NCBI RefSeq assembly: GCF_023821985.2
Contig: NZ_CP098805.1
Coordinates: forward strand, 4,770,501 to 4,834,500
Direction of reading: 5' to 3'
Length of the DNA: 64,000 nucleotides
From: Dyadobacter chenhuakuii
Lineage (GTDB): Bacteria; Bacteroidota; Bacteroidia; Cytophagales; Spirosomataceae
This document shows, in pieces, positions 43,730-51,646 of this stretch (position 1 is its first letter; the number at the start of each line of letters is the position of its first letter). The position numbers were made by a program, and so were the translations under genes. Under the pieces are notes generated by a model that searched no databases, was not told the DNA's origin, and worked only from the letters and a program-made list of their open reading frames with translations.

Positions 43730-45874
43730 ATGCAGACATTAGAACAAACTTCGAGGCGCAATTTTATGAAAATTGCGGCCGCAGCAGGTGGTGGACTGTT
43801 TTTGGGTTTCCATTGGACCAACTCCACTGCGCTTCCTGTGGTTGTAGATGCGAAAAGCATTGCCGCCGGCTCGATAAATTTTAACAGTTATTTGTCAATT
43901 GGCACAGATAACATCATTACTATTGTCTCGCCTAACCCGGAAATCGGTCAAGGAATAAAAACAGCATTTCCAATGGTCGTTGCCGAAGAACTGGATGCGG
44001 ATTGGAAACAGGTGAAAACCGTTCAGGGAAATCTGGATACAGGAATTTTTGAAAGGCAAGTTACTGGCGGAAGCGGCGCAGTGCCACATTCCTGGGAACG
44101 CCTGCGCAAAGCAGGAGCAACCGCTCGCTATCTTTTGATAGAGGCAGCCGCAACAAAATGGAATGTTCCCGCTGCTGAGCTAACCACTGAAAATGGTAAA
44201 GTCCTGCATAAAACCTCAGGTAAATCTGCCACATATGGCGAACTGGCAGAAGCAGCTTCGAAACTGACTGCACCAACGGAGATCAAATTAAAGAATGAAA
44301 AAGATTTCAAGCTGATCGGACAATCCGTTCGTAATGTTGATAACCATAATATAGCCACGGGCAAGCCACTTTTCGGACTTGATTTTTACAAGGAGGGAAT
44401 GCTGTTCGCCTTGATCCAGCGGCCAAAAGCATTTGGATTAAAATTGAAATCGGTCGATTCCGCAGCAGCCAAGGCTATGCCCGGCATTGTGGATGTAGTA
44501 ACATTTGAAAACAGCGTTGCCGTTGTGGGTAAATCAACCTGGCAGGTGAAAAAGGCCAAAGACGTTTTGAAAATCGAATATGAGAAAGCAGCAGAACTCG
44601 AAAGTACTGCCGATCATAATCGCATTTTTTCTCAGTTGATGGACAATGGCGAAGCAACCGTAAGGCGCAAAGACGGCGACGTGGATGCAGCATTCAAAAA
44701 TGCTGCAAAAGTCATCAAAGCCGAGTATCAATGCCCGTTCCTGCCGCACAGCCCATTGGAACCCATGAACTTCTTTGCGCACGTGCGTGAGGACGGCGTA
44801 GAACTCGTGGGCCCGACGCAAACGCCCGAGCGCGCGCGTACGGAAGTATCGAAAATCACCGGCATAGCATCCGAAAAAATAACGGTCGAAATCACCCGTC
44901 AGGGCGGTGGATTTGGTCGGAGGCTTTCAGCAGACTTTGTAATTGAGGCCGCACACGTTTCCAAGCTCGTGAAAGCGCCGGTAAAAGTGGTGTGGACGCG
45001 GGAAGATGATATGACAGGCGGCACTTACCGCCCCGCAGTGCGTTACCGCTTCGAAGCCGCATTGGACAAAGACGGAACCATGATCGGTTATAAGCTGCGT
45101 GGTGTCGGCATGAACTCCGGAAATTCAACAAGGGAAGACAATTTCCCGTCCGGATCCGTAGACAACTTGCTAATAGACTCTGTTGAGCACAAATCCCCGA
45201 TCACAACGGGTCCATGGCGTGCGCCAATTACCAATTTCCTGGCTTATGCAGAACAATCCTTCCTGGACGAAGTTGCTGAGGCAGCAGGCAAGGATCCGGT
45301 TGCATTCCGACTGGAATTGCTTGAAAAAGCGAAAAAGTCACCCGTTAATGCGGTTAAATATGATGTGGACAGAATGATCGCTGTGGTAAAAATGGCGGCT
45401 GAGAAAAGTAACTGGGGCAAAAAGAAAGGCGTTTACCAAGGATTCAGCGTTTATTTTTCTCACAGATCTTACGTAGCGCAAGTAGGTGAGATCGTCATGC
45501 AGAAAGGCAAGCCGGTTCTTAAAAATGTGATTGCAGCAGTCGATTGCGGCATTGTAATTAACCAAAGCGGATCTTTGCAGCAGGTTAGGGGCGGTGTTGT
45601 AGATGGCCTGGGCCACGCAATGTATGGTAACATGACATTCAAGGACGGCGCACCGGATCAGACCAACTTCAATGGTTTCCGCCTGATCAGGATGAACGAA
45701 ATCCCGGAAGTGGATGTGCATTTTGTCAACAACGGCATATCTCCCACAGGTTTGGGCGAACCGGCATTGCCGCCTGCTGGCGCTGCTATGGCCAATGCCT
45801 TTTATAAAGCAACAAAACAGCGCTTGCGCAACCAGCCTTTTGTAAACGAGGAAGCTTTCAAAGGCATTTCTTAA
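43730..45874 (+). CDS. molybdopterin-binding subunit of an aldehyde/xanthine dehydrogenase family enzyme (IorB-like)
   Basis: This 714-residue protein is the catalytic partner of the preceding Fe-S subunit and starts two bases after its stop. A Tat signal (SRRNFMKIAAAAGGG, residues 9-23) exports the assembled enzyme to the periplasm. The rest fits the molybdopterin cytosine dinucleotide binding subunit of isoquinoline 1-oxidoreductase type: EIGQGIKTAFPMVVAEE, GGSGAVPHSWERLR, QGGGFGRRLSADF, and a C-terminal GLGEPALPPAGAAMANA with the conserved catalytic Glu. There is no FAD subunit, so electrons probably go to a periplasmic cytochrome. The substrate (aldehyde or N-heterocycle) is not determined. 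Confidence 0.92.
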   Translation: MQTLEQTSRRNFMKIAAAAGGGLFLGFHWTNSTALPVVVDAKSIAAGSINFNSYLSIGTDNIITIVSPNPEIGQGIKTAFPMVVAEELDADWKQVKTVQGNLDTGIFERQVTGGSGAVPHSWERLRKAGATARYLLIEAAATKWNVPAAELTTENGKVLHKTSGKSATYGELAEAASKLTAPTEIKLKNEKDFKLIGQSVRNVDNHNIATGKPLFGLDFYKEGMLFALIQRPKAFGLKLKSVDSAAAKAMPGIVDVVTFENSVAVVGKSTWQVKKAKDVLKIEYEKAAELESTADHNRIFSQLMDNGEATVRRKDGDVDAAFKNAAKVIKAEYQCPFLPHSPLEPMNFFAHVREDGVELVGPTQTPERARTEVSKITGIASEKITVEITRQGGGFGRRLSADFVIEAAHVSKLVKAPVKVVWTREDDMTGGTYRPAVRYRFEAALDKDGTMIGYKLRGVGMNSGNSTREDNFPSGSVDNLLIDSVEHKSPITTGPWRAPITNFLAYAEQSFLDEVAEAAGKDPVAFRLELLEKAKKSPVNAVKYDVDRMIAVVKMAAEKSNWGKKKGVYQGFSVYFSHRSYVAQVGEIVMQKGKPVLKNVIAAVDCGIVINQSGSLQQVRGGVVDGLGHAMYGNMTFKDGAPDQTNFNGFRLIRMNEIPEVDVHFVNNGISPTGLGEPALPPAGAAMANAFYKATKQRLRNQPFVNEEAFKGIS

Positions 45875-45883
45875 CCTATTATC

Positions 45884-46849
45884 ATGAAGAAAACCCTATT
45901 GCTCATTGCCTCCATATGCCTGTTCATTACTGCATTCCGATTCGCCGATTTCCCGGAGGCAGTCATTTCAAACGGCATCATTAATGCGAAGTTAATGATG
46001 CCGGATGCCAGCTCAGGCTATTATCGTGGCGTGCGTTTCGACTGGGCAGGACAGGTTGCCAGCCTTGATTACAAGGGGCACTCTTATTTTGGGCAATGGA
46101 ACAGCACCTATGATCCCAAATTGCATGACGCCATTATGGGGCCGGTTGAGGAGTTCGTCGCATTGGATTTTGATGCGGTAAAGCCAGGTGAAACATTCGT
46201 GAAAATCGGCGTTGGAGTGCTGGTTAAGCCTGATGATAAAAACTATTCGTTCGCAACGAATTATGAGGTGAAAGATGCCGGTAAATGGACCGTTGACAAG
46301 AAAAAGGATCACGTAACATTCACGCATACATTGAAAGACGCAACAGGCTACGGTTATGTATATACAAAGACATTAAAACTGGTTAAAGGAAAGCCCCAAC
46401 TTGTTTTAGAACACAGCCTTAAAAATACCGGCTCGAAAGAAATTTCAACCAGCACTTACAATCACAACTTTTTCATGATCGATAAAGAGCCAACGAACGA
46501 GCATATACGGATCGTTTTTCCTTTCGAAGTAAGTGGGGAAGGAGCAGGATTTGGGACCATTATCAATGCAAAAGGCAAAACGCTTAACTATGCAAGGCCG
46601 GTTGTAAATGGCGATCAGATATTCTCCAGTGGCCTGAAAGGCTTCGGGGCAACCGCGAAAGATTATGATATACGCATTGAAAATACAAAAACATCAGCTG
46701 GCGTAAGAATTACGGGTGACAGGCCTTTGGAGAAATTGGTATACTGGGCCAATCCCACCACCTCATGCCCTGAGCCCTACATTCACATCAGTGCAAAACC
46801 GGGTCAGGAAACAAAGTGGAACGTCAACTACGAGTTCTACACTTTTTGA
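45884..46849 (+). CDS. secreted protein resembling aldose epimerase/mutarotase fold
   Basis: This 321-residue protein has a signal peptide (residues 1-19) and a beta-rich body. Segments such as GYYRGVRFDWAGQVASLDYKGHSYFGQW, cited as a landmark near residues 45-72, and YNHNFFMIDKEP with central histidine, resemble the galactose mutarotase-like superfamily. Family membership is from overall pattern and is uncertain, as is any activity. It follows the molybdenum hydroxylase by nine bases, so it may be in the same operon; a sugar-linked substrate for the oxidase is one possible reading. Confidence 0.6.
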   Translation: MKKTLLLIASICLFITAFRFADFPEAVISNGIINAKLMMPDASSGYYRGVRFDWAGQVASLDYKGHSYFGQWNSTYDPKLHDAIMGPVEEFVALDFDAVKPGETFVKIGVGVLVKPDDKNYSFATNYEVKDAGKWTVDKKKDHVTFTHTLKDATGYGYVYTKTLKLVKGKPQLVLEHSLKNTGSKEISTSTYNHNFFMIDKEPTNEHIRIVFPFEVSGEGAGFGTIINAKGKTLNYARPVVNGDQIFSSGLKGFGATAKDYDIRIENTKTSAGVRITGDRPLEKLVYWANPTTSCPEPYIHISAKPGQETKWNVNYEFYTF

Positions 46850-47186
46850 CCTGCTAAACCTTAGCGTTATATTTCTATTTTTGATGCGTGCAAAAGAGAA
46901 CCCTTTCTCAATAGAATTACTTCGTATATGAAAAATTTATTTAATGCTGTTCCAATGATCTTAACGCAGGCAGTTTGGGTAAACCAATGCGCAATTTGTG
47001 GATAAGATACTTATTGTTAATAAGATAACTATTTGGATATGTAAGACCATCGGTCGAAAAATGCCTCTGATTAATTTTAAACAAACAATATTGAAATAAT
47101 ATTTGATAGCACGAAAATGTCACTCTTAGGAATAGTTTTGGATGTCACTGCGAGTATCAGACCATCGACAACTAAACTGAACTAAG
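46850..47186. other. 337-base gap with two promoter-like elements
   Basis: No convincing gene is present. TATTTTTG at 46876-46883 and TAGTTTTG at 47133-47140 both match TAnnTTTG. The second is 46 bases before the next gene. After the first there is only a possible 25-codon frame (46928-47005) with no family I recognise. A short palindrome GACC-ATC-GGTC lies at 47045-47055. Confidence 0.4.
47133..47140 (+). promoter_or_regulatory. putative -7 element for the secreted protein at 47187
   Basis: TAGTTTTG matches TAnnTTTG at a suitable distance from the start codon. The nearest TTTG upstream is 27 bases away, longer than usual. Confidence 0.4.
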
Positions 47187-47582
47187 ATGAAAACTTTAAA
47201 AGCATTTATCCTGATTGCAGCGCTGGGAGTTTCTGCCGCAAGCTATGCGCAAACTGTTCCAACAACGCCAACATCCCCATCGCAGCCACAGAGTGTGCCT
47301 ACGCAGGATCCAACCACCACAACGCCCTCATCATCTAATCCGACGACTGAGAAAAAGGCAGAGTTTAACTCTCCTCAATCTCCCGTAAGGCCTTCAAATA
47401 CACCGTCGGAAGATACCTTGATTAAATCCCAGGGCGCGTCCGGTGCAGTAATAAAGGATTCGCTTGTGCCGGCGAGTGATAAAAAGATGGATAGGAAAAA
47501 TCGTAAGAAAAATAGAAAAGACGCGAATGCAACCGATACAAATTCATCTGGCTCAGTAATCGAAGCCGACAGAAAACCATAA
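47187..47582 (+). CDS. small secreted Thr/Pro/Ser-rich protein
   Basis: This 131-residue protein has a clear signal peptide (residues 1-21, ending SYAQ) and no folded domain. The mature part is low complexity, rich in Thr, Pro and Ser, then a strongly basic stretch (KKMDRKNRKKNRKD), then a Ser/Asp-rich tail. No lipobox or known motif. It has its own promoter-like element and a strong terminator. It resembles the small secreted protein at 50031 in layout, but not by clear alignment. Function unknown. Confidence 0.75.
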   Translation: MKTLKAFILIAALGVSAASYAQTVPTTPTSPSQPQSVPTQDPTTTTPSSSNPTTEKKAEFNSPQSPVRPSNTPSEDTLIKSQGASGAVIKDSLVPASDKKMDRKNRKKNRKDANATDTNSSGSVIEADRKP

Positions 47583-47601
47583 TCATCAACAAACAAAAAT
47601 T

Positions 47602-47632
47602 AAAATGCCCGAAATTCAATTTCGGGCATTTT
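47602..47632 (+). terminator. terminator after the secreted protein
   Basis: A nearly perfect stem of about 14 base pairs (47602-47615 with 47619-47632), a 3-base loop and flanking A/T runs. It could act in both directions, though the minus-strand gene ends about 50 bases away. Confidence 0.88.
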
Positions 47633-47681
47633 GATTCAATGCAATTGCTTGAAGGGTCGGGAGACGAAAGTTCTTGTGAAA

Positions 47682-47933
47682 TCAGTAATGCGCAACTTGC
47701 TGGGGTACAGCCGGTTCAAGATCTGATTCCAAAAAAGGCTGGGTAACCACTGCTTTATTTTCATTTACCCAAGTACACCAAACTTTTCCGTTATAACTTC
47801 TTTTCGTTACAGGCGTTGAGTTACCATTTACATAGGTTACAATGTCTACAATTTGATATTCATCAACTTGCATAATACGGGTTCCGTTCTTCTCCTTCAC
47901 CCAGTCATCCTTCATATAGTTCAATGTGACCAT
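47682..47933 (-). CDS. small hypothetical protein, possibly YodC/DUF2158-like
   Basis: This is an 83-residue soluble protein on the minus strand. The pattern DWVKEKNGTRIMQVDEY followed by NGKVWCTWVNENKAVVTQPFLESDL resembles the small YodC/DUF2158 family (valid lysine/Gly turn, MxV, then C-x-W and a C-terminal F-x-x-x-x-L), but the middle is longer, so the match is tentative. What makes the gene worth attention is its leader: its start codon lies inside a hairpin that competes with a longer upstream hairpin (47929-48025). It is surrounded by small genes with no clear operon partner. Confidence 0.65.
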   Translation of the reverse strand: MVTLNYMKDDWVKEKNGTRIMQVDEYQIVDIVTYVNGNSTPVTKRSYNGKVWCTWVNENKAVVTQPFLESDLEPAVPQQVAHY

Positions 47934-48025
47934 CGGTTTATGTGTTATCGTCCGATGGTATTTTAAAATTTTATGCCACTTTTTAAAGTCAGCGAAAACA
48001 TAAATATAAAATTTTAAAATACCAT
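47929..48025 (-). promoter_or_regulatory. leader with two mutually exclusive hairpins upstream of the gene at 47682-47933
   Basis: On the minus strand the leader has three complementary blocks. Block A (48025-48006) and block B (47974-47955) are perfect 20-base reverse complements separated by 31 bases. The end of block B plus three bases (47959-47952) is also perfectly complementary over 8 bases to block C (47936-47929), which contains the ATG start codon (47933-47931). Because ACCAT at 47959-47955 belongs to both stems, A-B and B-C cannot form together: A-B frees the start codon, B-C hides it. Confidence 0.55.
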
Positions 48026-48187
48026 GTAGAAGGGTAGAATTACTTTTATAAATGCTGTGGCAAGAATTTTATATTATATAGAACACGCGTTGTATACCGT
48101 GGTTACAACCGATATGCGGCGTACAAATGCTGAATTTTATTCATTGTATTATTTGAGTATTTTTTAGGACAATTAAATTAGCGTATC

Positions 48188-48499
48188 ATGAAACATGCAG
48201 ACACTAGAAAGACGATATTGTCTTTGAGCAACGAAAGTTTCAAACACTATCTTTTGCTTCGTTATGTAGATGATTCCAGCGATCCGAAATGGAAGAGGCT
48301 AAGCTTTGTTTCCGTAGAATTGATTGCGCCGGAAGTTTGGATCCAGCTTCATAATTATGCCCGTGCAGATGTGGAAAGTCAGGGAGGGCGATTGATTGGC
48401 TATGAGGTGATTGATGAGAAGCTCGTGAGGCACGATAGCATTCGCTCCAATTCGTGGCCGGCAGATTGGATGTGGGTTATTCAAAAGAGGGATAATTGA
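48188..48499 (+). CDS. hypothetical protein, 103 residues
   Basis: This is a soluble protein without signal peptide or membrane helix. It is rich in charged and aromatic residues, with KHYLLLRYVDDSSDPKWKRLSF, then a helix IAPEVWIQLHNYARADVESQGG, and a C-terminal WPADWMWVIQK. I do not recognise a family. It has a bidirectional terminator downstream. The preceding 250 bases hold the structured leader of the minus-strand gene and no clear promoter for this one. Confidence 0.65.
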   Translation: MKHADTRKTILSLSNESFKHYLLLRYVDDSSDPKWKRLSFVSVELIAPEVWIQLHNYARADVESQGGRLIGYEVIDEKLVRHDSIRSNSWPADWMWVIQKRDN

Positions 48500-48551
48500 A
48501 CGAGCAGATTAACACAAGCCGTTTATAAATCAGTAGCGAATTATAGGTAAT

Positions 48552-48580
48552 AAAAAAGGGGACAGATGTCCCCTTTTTTT
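48552..48580. terminator. bidirectional terminator between convergent genes
   Basis: The stem GGGGAC/GTCCCC (48558-48563 with 48568-48573) with a 4-base loop is flanked by six A and seven T residues, so it can stop transcription in both directions: the hypothetical gene at 48188 and the BrkB-like gene on the minus strand. Confidence 0.9.
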
Positions 48581-48600
48581 GCTAACCATAGTAATAGATA

Positions 48601-49905
48601 TCACGGTTCGTTCCCAGACTGCACCTTTTTGGCGACTGCCTTTTTAATGCCTCCCAGCAACCTTTCCCTGAAAATAAAACATAGTGAGAACAGGACTAAT
48701 GTAAAGCCGAGCAACACTACGAAACCAAGATAATCGCTGTTAAATGCATTGTTCAGGAAATGGCCCAGCAAAACGACCACCATGATCACGATCATAAATA
48801 CAATGATCGCAACAAATGCGTAGTAGGAAAAAGGTGCGGTGATCTGTGCAATTTTCGCCTTGATCTCAGCCCTGATCGCATTCAGCTTGTCATCGATGAA
48901 CTGGGTGACCGTGTCCATCATTTTATGCGTCACTTCCTTTGGATTTACGGAGGTTGTGGCGTGCTGTGCATCCGCCATAGCCTGTTCGGGCTTATCCTGT
49001 TCCATTTCCCTCCTTACCATGAGCACCGCATGCTCATTAGGCGAAATCCCGACACCGTCGGTTTTTGCATAAACTTTGGTAAACTCCGCCCCGAAATAGA
49101 GAATAATAGAGGAATAATAAACCCAGGTCAAAAGGATCACGATTGAAGCGGAAGCACCATAGGTTGCGCCAAGATCCTGTTTTCCAAGATAAAAGCTGAT
49201 GCCAAATTTACCAATTGCGAAAAGGATAGCTGTAAATGCCGCGCCGACAATGCACTCTTTCCAACGTACATGGCCATCGGGCAATATTTTAAATATGACA
49301 GAAAAAAGTGCCGTAATGATCGCCATTACCACGACGACATTCAATACTGAGAAAAAGATCACAGACACTTCTGAGAAATAGCGCTCCAAACGCGCACTCA
49401 TCAAATCAACCAGAGTATTCACACCCAGGGAAACGATGAGTAAAAAGCCTAATGTGATAATGATGGAGAATGATAGCAGCCGGTTTTTAAGATATTGCAG
49501 CCATCCTTTTTTGGGTTTGGATTTGATAGACCATATGTAATTGATCGAATCTTGTATCTCGGCAAAAACCCCGGTCGCACCAATGAGCAGCGTCACAATC
49601 CCGATTGTGGCGGCAAGTCCTGATTTATTGGAAAGCTCTGCATTTTTAATCAACTCCTGCAACTGCAAGGCAGCCTCCTTGCCAACCAGACCACTTATTT
49701 GCCCAAACAGTTCACCTTGAAATGCTTCCTTCCCAAATACAATGCTTACGATCGAGATGATCACCAGCAGCATCGGAGCGAGGGAAAAAATAGTGTAATA
49801 GGATAGCGCAGCGCTTAATTTAAGGCAATTGTCTTCCATAAACTCTGAAAAACTGTCCTTAAAAAGCGATAAGAAAAACTTAGGTTTTGATGTAGTAGCG
49901 TCCAT
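48601..49905 (-). CDS. YihY/BrkB family membrane protein with extra C-terminal holin-like domain
   Basis: This 434-residue inner-membrane protein has an N-terminal BrkB/YihY domain (about residues 15-290) with six helices. Landmarks are LSAALSYYTIFSLAPMLLVI, GATGVFAEIQDSINYIW and the conserved YGASASIVILLTWVYYSSIILYFGAEFT (described as a landmark near 252-280). After a charged linker with an amphipathic stretch (HKMMDTVTQFIDDKLNAI), two more helices and a basic tail (GGIKKAVAKKVQ) resemble the YqjE/holin-like superfamily. BrkB proteins have no settled function. The start at 49905 gives the usual N-terminus; an upstream in-frame start at 49938 is possible. Confidence 0.85.
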   Translation of the reverse strand: MDATTSKPKFFLSLFKDSFSEFMEDNCLKLSAALSYYTIFSLAPMLLVIISIVSIVFGKEAFQGELFGQISGLVGKEAALQLQELIKNAELSNKSGLAATIGIVTLLIGATGVFAEIQDSINYIWSIKSKPKKGWLQYLKNRLLSFSIIITLGFLLIVSLGVNTLVDLMSARLERYFSEVSVIFFSVLNVVVVMAIITALFSVIFKILPDGHVRWKECIVGAAFTAILFAIGKFGISFYLGKQDLGATYGASASIVILLTWVYYSSIILYFGAEFTKVYAKTDGVGISPNEHAVLMVRREMEQDKPEQAMADAQHATTSVNPKEVTHKMMDTVTQFIDDKLNAIRAEIKAKIAQITAPFSYYAFVAIIVFMIVIMVVVLLGHFLNNAFNSDYLGFVVLLGFTLVLFSLCFIFRERLLGGIKKAVAKKVQSGNEP

Positions 49906-50030
49906 GGTGAAGCATGCTTTCGTGTAAACGCCAACCACTGGTAAATATCCATGCCAGTTTGGGTCGCATTGTTGCGGGTATGATTTTTAAAGAAGCAGGC
50001 ATCAACATTCAACAACTAATAATTCCAATC

Positions 50031-50393
50031 ATGAAAAAGGTAATCGCAAGTTTGATAGTTACTTTCGCCGTTTCTGCTTCGGTATATGCACAATCTACTA
50101 CGCAGTCGACCAATCCGAAACAACAAGGAACTGCCACTGCGGACAGCAGCAAAACCGGTGGAAAAAATGAAGGAACAGATACGCAGGGAACTACGCAAGG
50201 CGCCAATCACGAGGTAGGGAACTCGAATGCTACCCAACCTGGCAAAGCCGGACAAGTGAATGGCTCTAACAAAACCAGCGGAACAGGTAAGGAAGGTAAC
50301 GGCGCGAATGGCAAATCCAATGTGAATAAAATGAACAAAGGAGACGCTACATTGAACAAAGGAAACAAATCAACTCCGAAGAAAGAGAACTGA
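50031..50393 (+). CDS. small secreted Gly/Asn/Lys-rich protein
   Basis: This 120-residue protein has a signal peptide (residues 1-20, ending VYAQ). The mature part has no folded domain: it is Gln/Thr/Gly-rich and then Gly/Asn/Lys-rich, with repeats of the KGN and GNKGDA type. It is positively charged at the C-terminus. Composition resembles the secreted protein at 47187. ATG 50031 gives the signal peptide; upstream in-frame codons do not. It is divergent from the BrkB-like gene, and a terminator follows. Function unknown. Confidence 0.75.
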   Translation: MKKVIASLIVTFAVSASVYAQSTTQSTNPKQQGTATADSSKTGGKNEGTDTQGTTQGANHEVGNSNATQPGKAGQVNGSNKTSGTGKEGNGANGKSNVNKMNKGDATLNKGNKSTPKKEN

Positions 50394-50431
50394 TCGAAAG
50401 GAAGAAACTGATAAAATAAATTGCTAAGAAT

Positions 50432-50464
50432 AGTCTGTCCCGGCATTGGGGCGGACTTTTCTTT
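50432..50464 (+). terminator. terminator after the secreted protein
   Basis: A 10-base-pair stem with two G-T pairs (50432-50441 with 50448-50457) and a 6-base loop is followed by a T-rich run. Confidence 0.8.
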
Positions 50465-50501
50465 TGAGAGTCAAGCTTGAAAATTGGTCAGTGATAATGT
50501 A

Positions 50502-51518
50502 TTAAATCCTTGAAGTGGATTCGCGTACGATAAGCTCTCCCGAAAGCACAACTTCTTCGCCTGCAAAACCTGCTTTTTTAATGTGGATCAACAACAATTC
50601 ACAGCTCTTGCGACCGATTTCGTAAGCAGGCTCAGCTACGGTGGACAATGTCGGTGATATAATTTCACAGATAGGATCATTAGTGAACCCAATAACACCG
50701 ACTTCTCCCCCAATCCGAATGTTTTTACGCTTCAAAGCCACCATCGCCCCAATGGCTTTACGATCATTAACTGCAAAAATGGCGTCAGGCTTTTCAGTAT
50801 TTTCTGTAAACAACTGCGCAACATCCGATTCTCCGTCTTTTTGAGAAAACCCCGAATAAACTACCCAATCATTATCAAAATCCAGGTTATGCTCCCGGAG
50901 TGCGTGCTGATAGCCGCGCAGTCTGTTTTCAGTCAGCAACACACCCTTTGGGCCGGTAATATGCGCTATTTTTCTATATCCTCTTTCAATAAGGTGATTT
51001 ACAGCCTGATAGGCGCCGTTATAGTCGTCCTGCATGACCTTTGAAATACTGATCTCCTCGGGAACACGATCAAAAAAGACAACGGGAAGTCCGTCGTCAA
51101 TGAGTTCCTGGAAATGCTTGCAAGCGTCGGAAGGTGAAGAAACGCAAGCCAGTAAACCGTCCAGGCTGCTTAATGAAAGATCATGAACGATCTTTTTTTC
51201 CAGCTCCGGCGAGTCGTTTGTTATGTATAAAATAATGCTATATCCCTTATGCTGAGCTACTTCCTGAATGCCGGTAATGACCGTTGAAAAATAATAATTG
51301 GTTATAGCCGGGATGATCACGCCAATCTTATGCGTGCTGCTTTTGACCAGACCCGTTGCATTAAAATTAGGCTTATAATGCATTTCCTCCGCTTTTTCCA
51401 GCACCAGCGTCCGCGTCTGCGGGCTCACGTCATAGGCATCCCGCAACGCCCTGGAAACCGTCGCGACGGAGATGCCGAGTGCTTTTGCAATGTCCTTGAT
51501 GGTGGCTGGTCTTCGCAT
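50502..51518 (-). CDS. LacI family transcriptional regulator
   Basis: This 338-residue regulator has an N-terminal helix-turn-helix (TIKDIAKALGISVATVSRAL, residues 5-24) with the LacI hinge, and a periplasmic-binding-protein-like effector domain (KIGVIIPAITNYYFSTVITG onward). It is divergent from the GH109-type gene, and the 128-base gap holds two dyads with the CG-centred form expected of LacI operators. The same half-site recurs upstream of susC. It is probably the sugar-responsive repressor of the downstream carbohydrate genes; the effector is unknown. Confidence 0.93.
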   Translation of the reverse strand: MRRPATIKDIAKALGISVATVSRALRDAYDVSPQTRTLVLEKAEEMHYKPNFNATGLVKSSTHKIGVIIPAITNYYFSTVITGIQEVAQHKGYSIILYITNDSPELEKKIVHDLSLSSLDGLLACVSSPSDACKHFQELIDDGLPVVFFDRVPEEISISKVMQDDYNGAYQAVNHLIERGYRKIAHITGPKGVLLTENRLRGYQHALREHNLDFDNDWVVYSGFSQKDGESDVAQLFTENTEKPDAIFAVNDRKAIGAMVALKRKNIRIGGEVGVIGFTNDPICEIISPTLSTVAEPAYEIGRKSCELLLIHIKKAGFAGEEVVLSGELIVRESTSRI

Positions 51519-51542
51519 GGGTTTAGGGTCTGAAAGCTTTAA

Positions 51543-51575
51543 AAAACGTCAGTCGTTTTCGATAACGTTCTCGTT
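51543..51575. promoter_or_regulatory. candidate LacI operators between lacI-type gene and GH109 gene
   Basis: There are two dyads in the divergent intergenic region. AAAACG-TCAGT-CGTTTT (51543-51559) has perfect 6-base arms. CGATAACGTTCTCG (51560-51573) is palindromic with a single mismatched pair around a central ACGT. The 11 bases TAACGTTCTCG (51563-51573) recur at 57605-57615 before susC. Confidence 0.6.
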
Positions 51576-51646
51576 AATAATTAACTGCAATGTCAGCGAT
51601 AGCTAATCGAATCGTTGTAAAATTGTAAGTATATCAAACTAAACCC

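Noticed and set aside
47955..48025. The 20-base inverted repeat as an invertible promoter or a miniature mobile element
   Set aside because: The arms are only 31 bases apart, far shorter than known invertible promoters, and there is no target-site duplication or nearby recombinase. The competing hairpin with the start codon explains it better.
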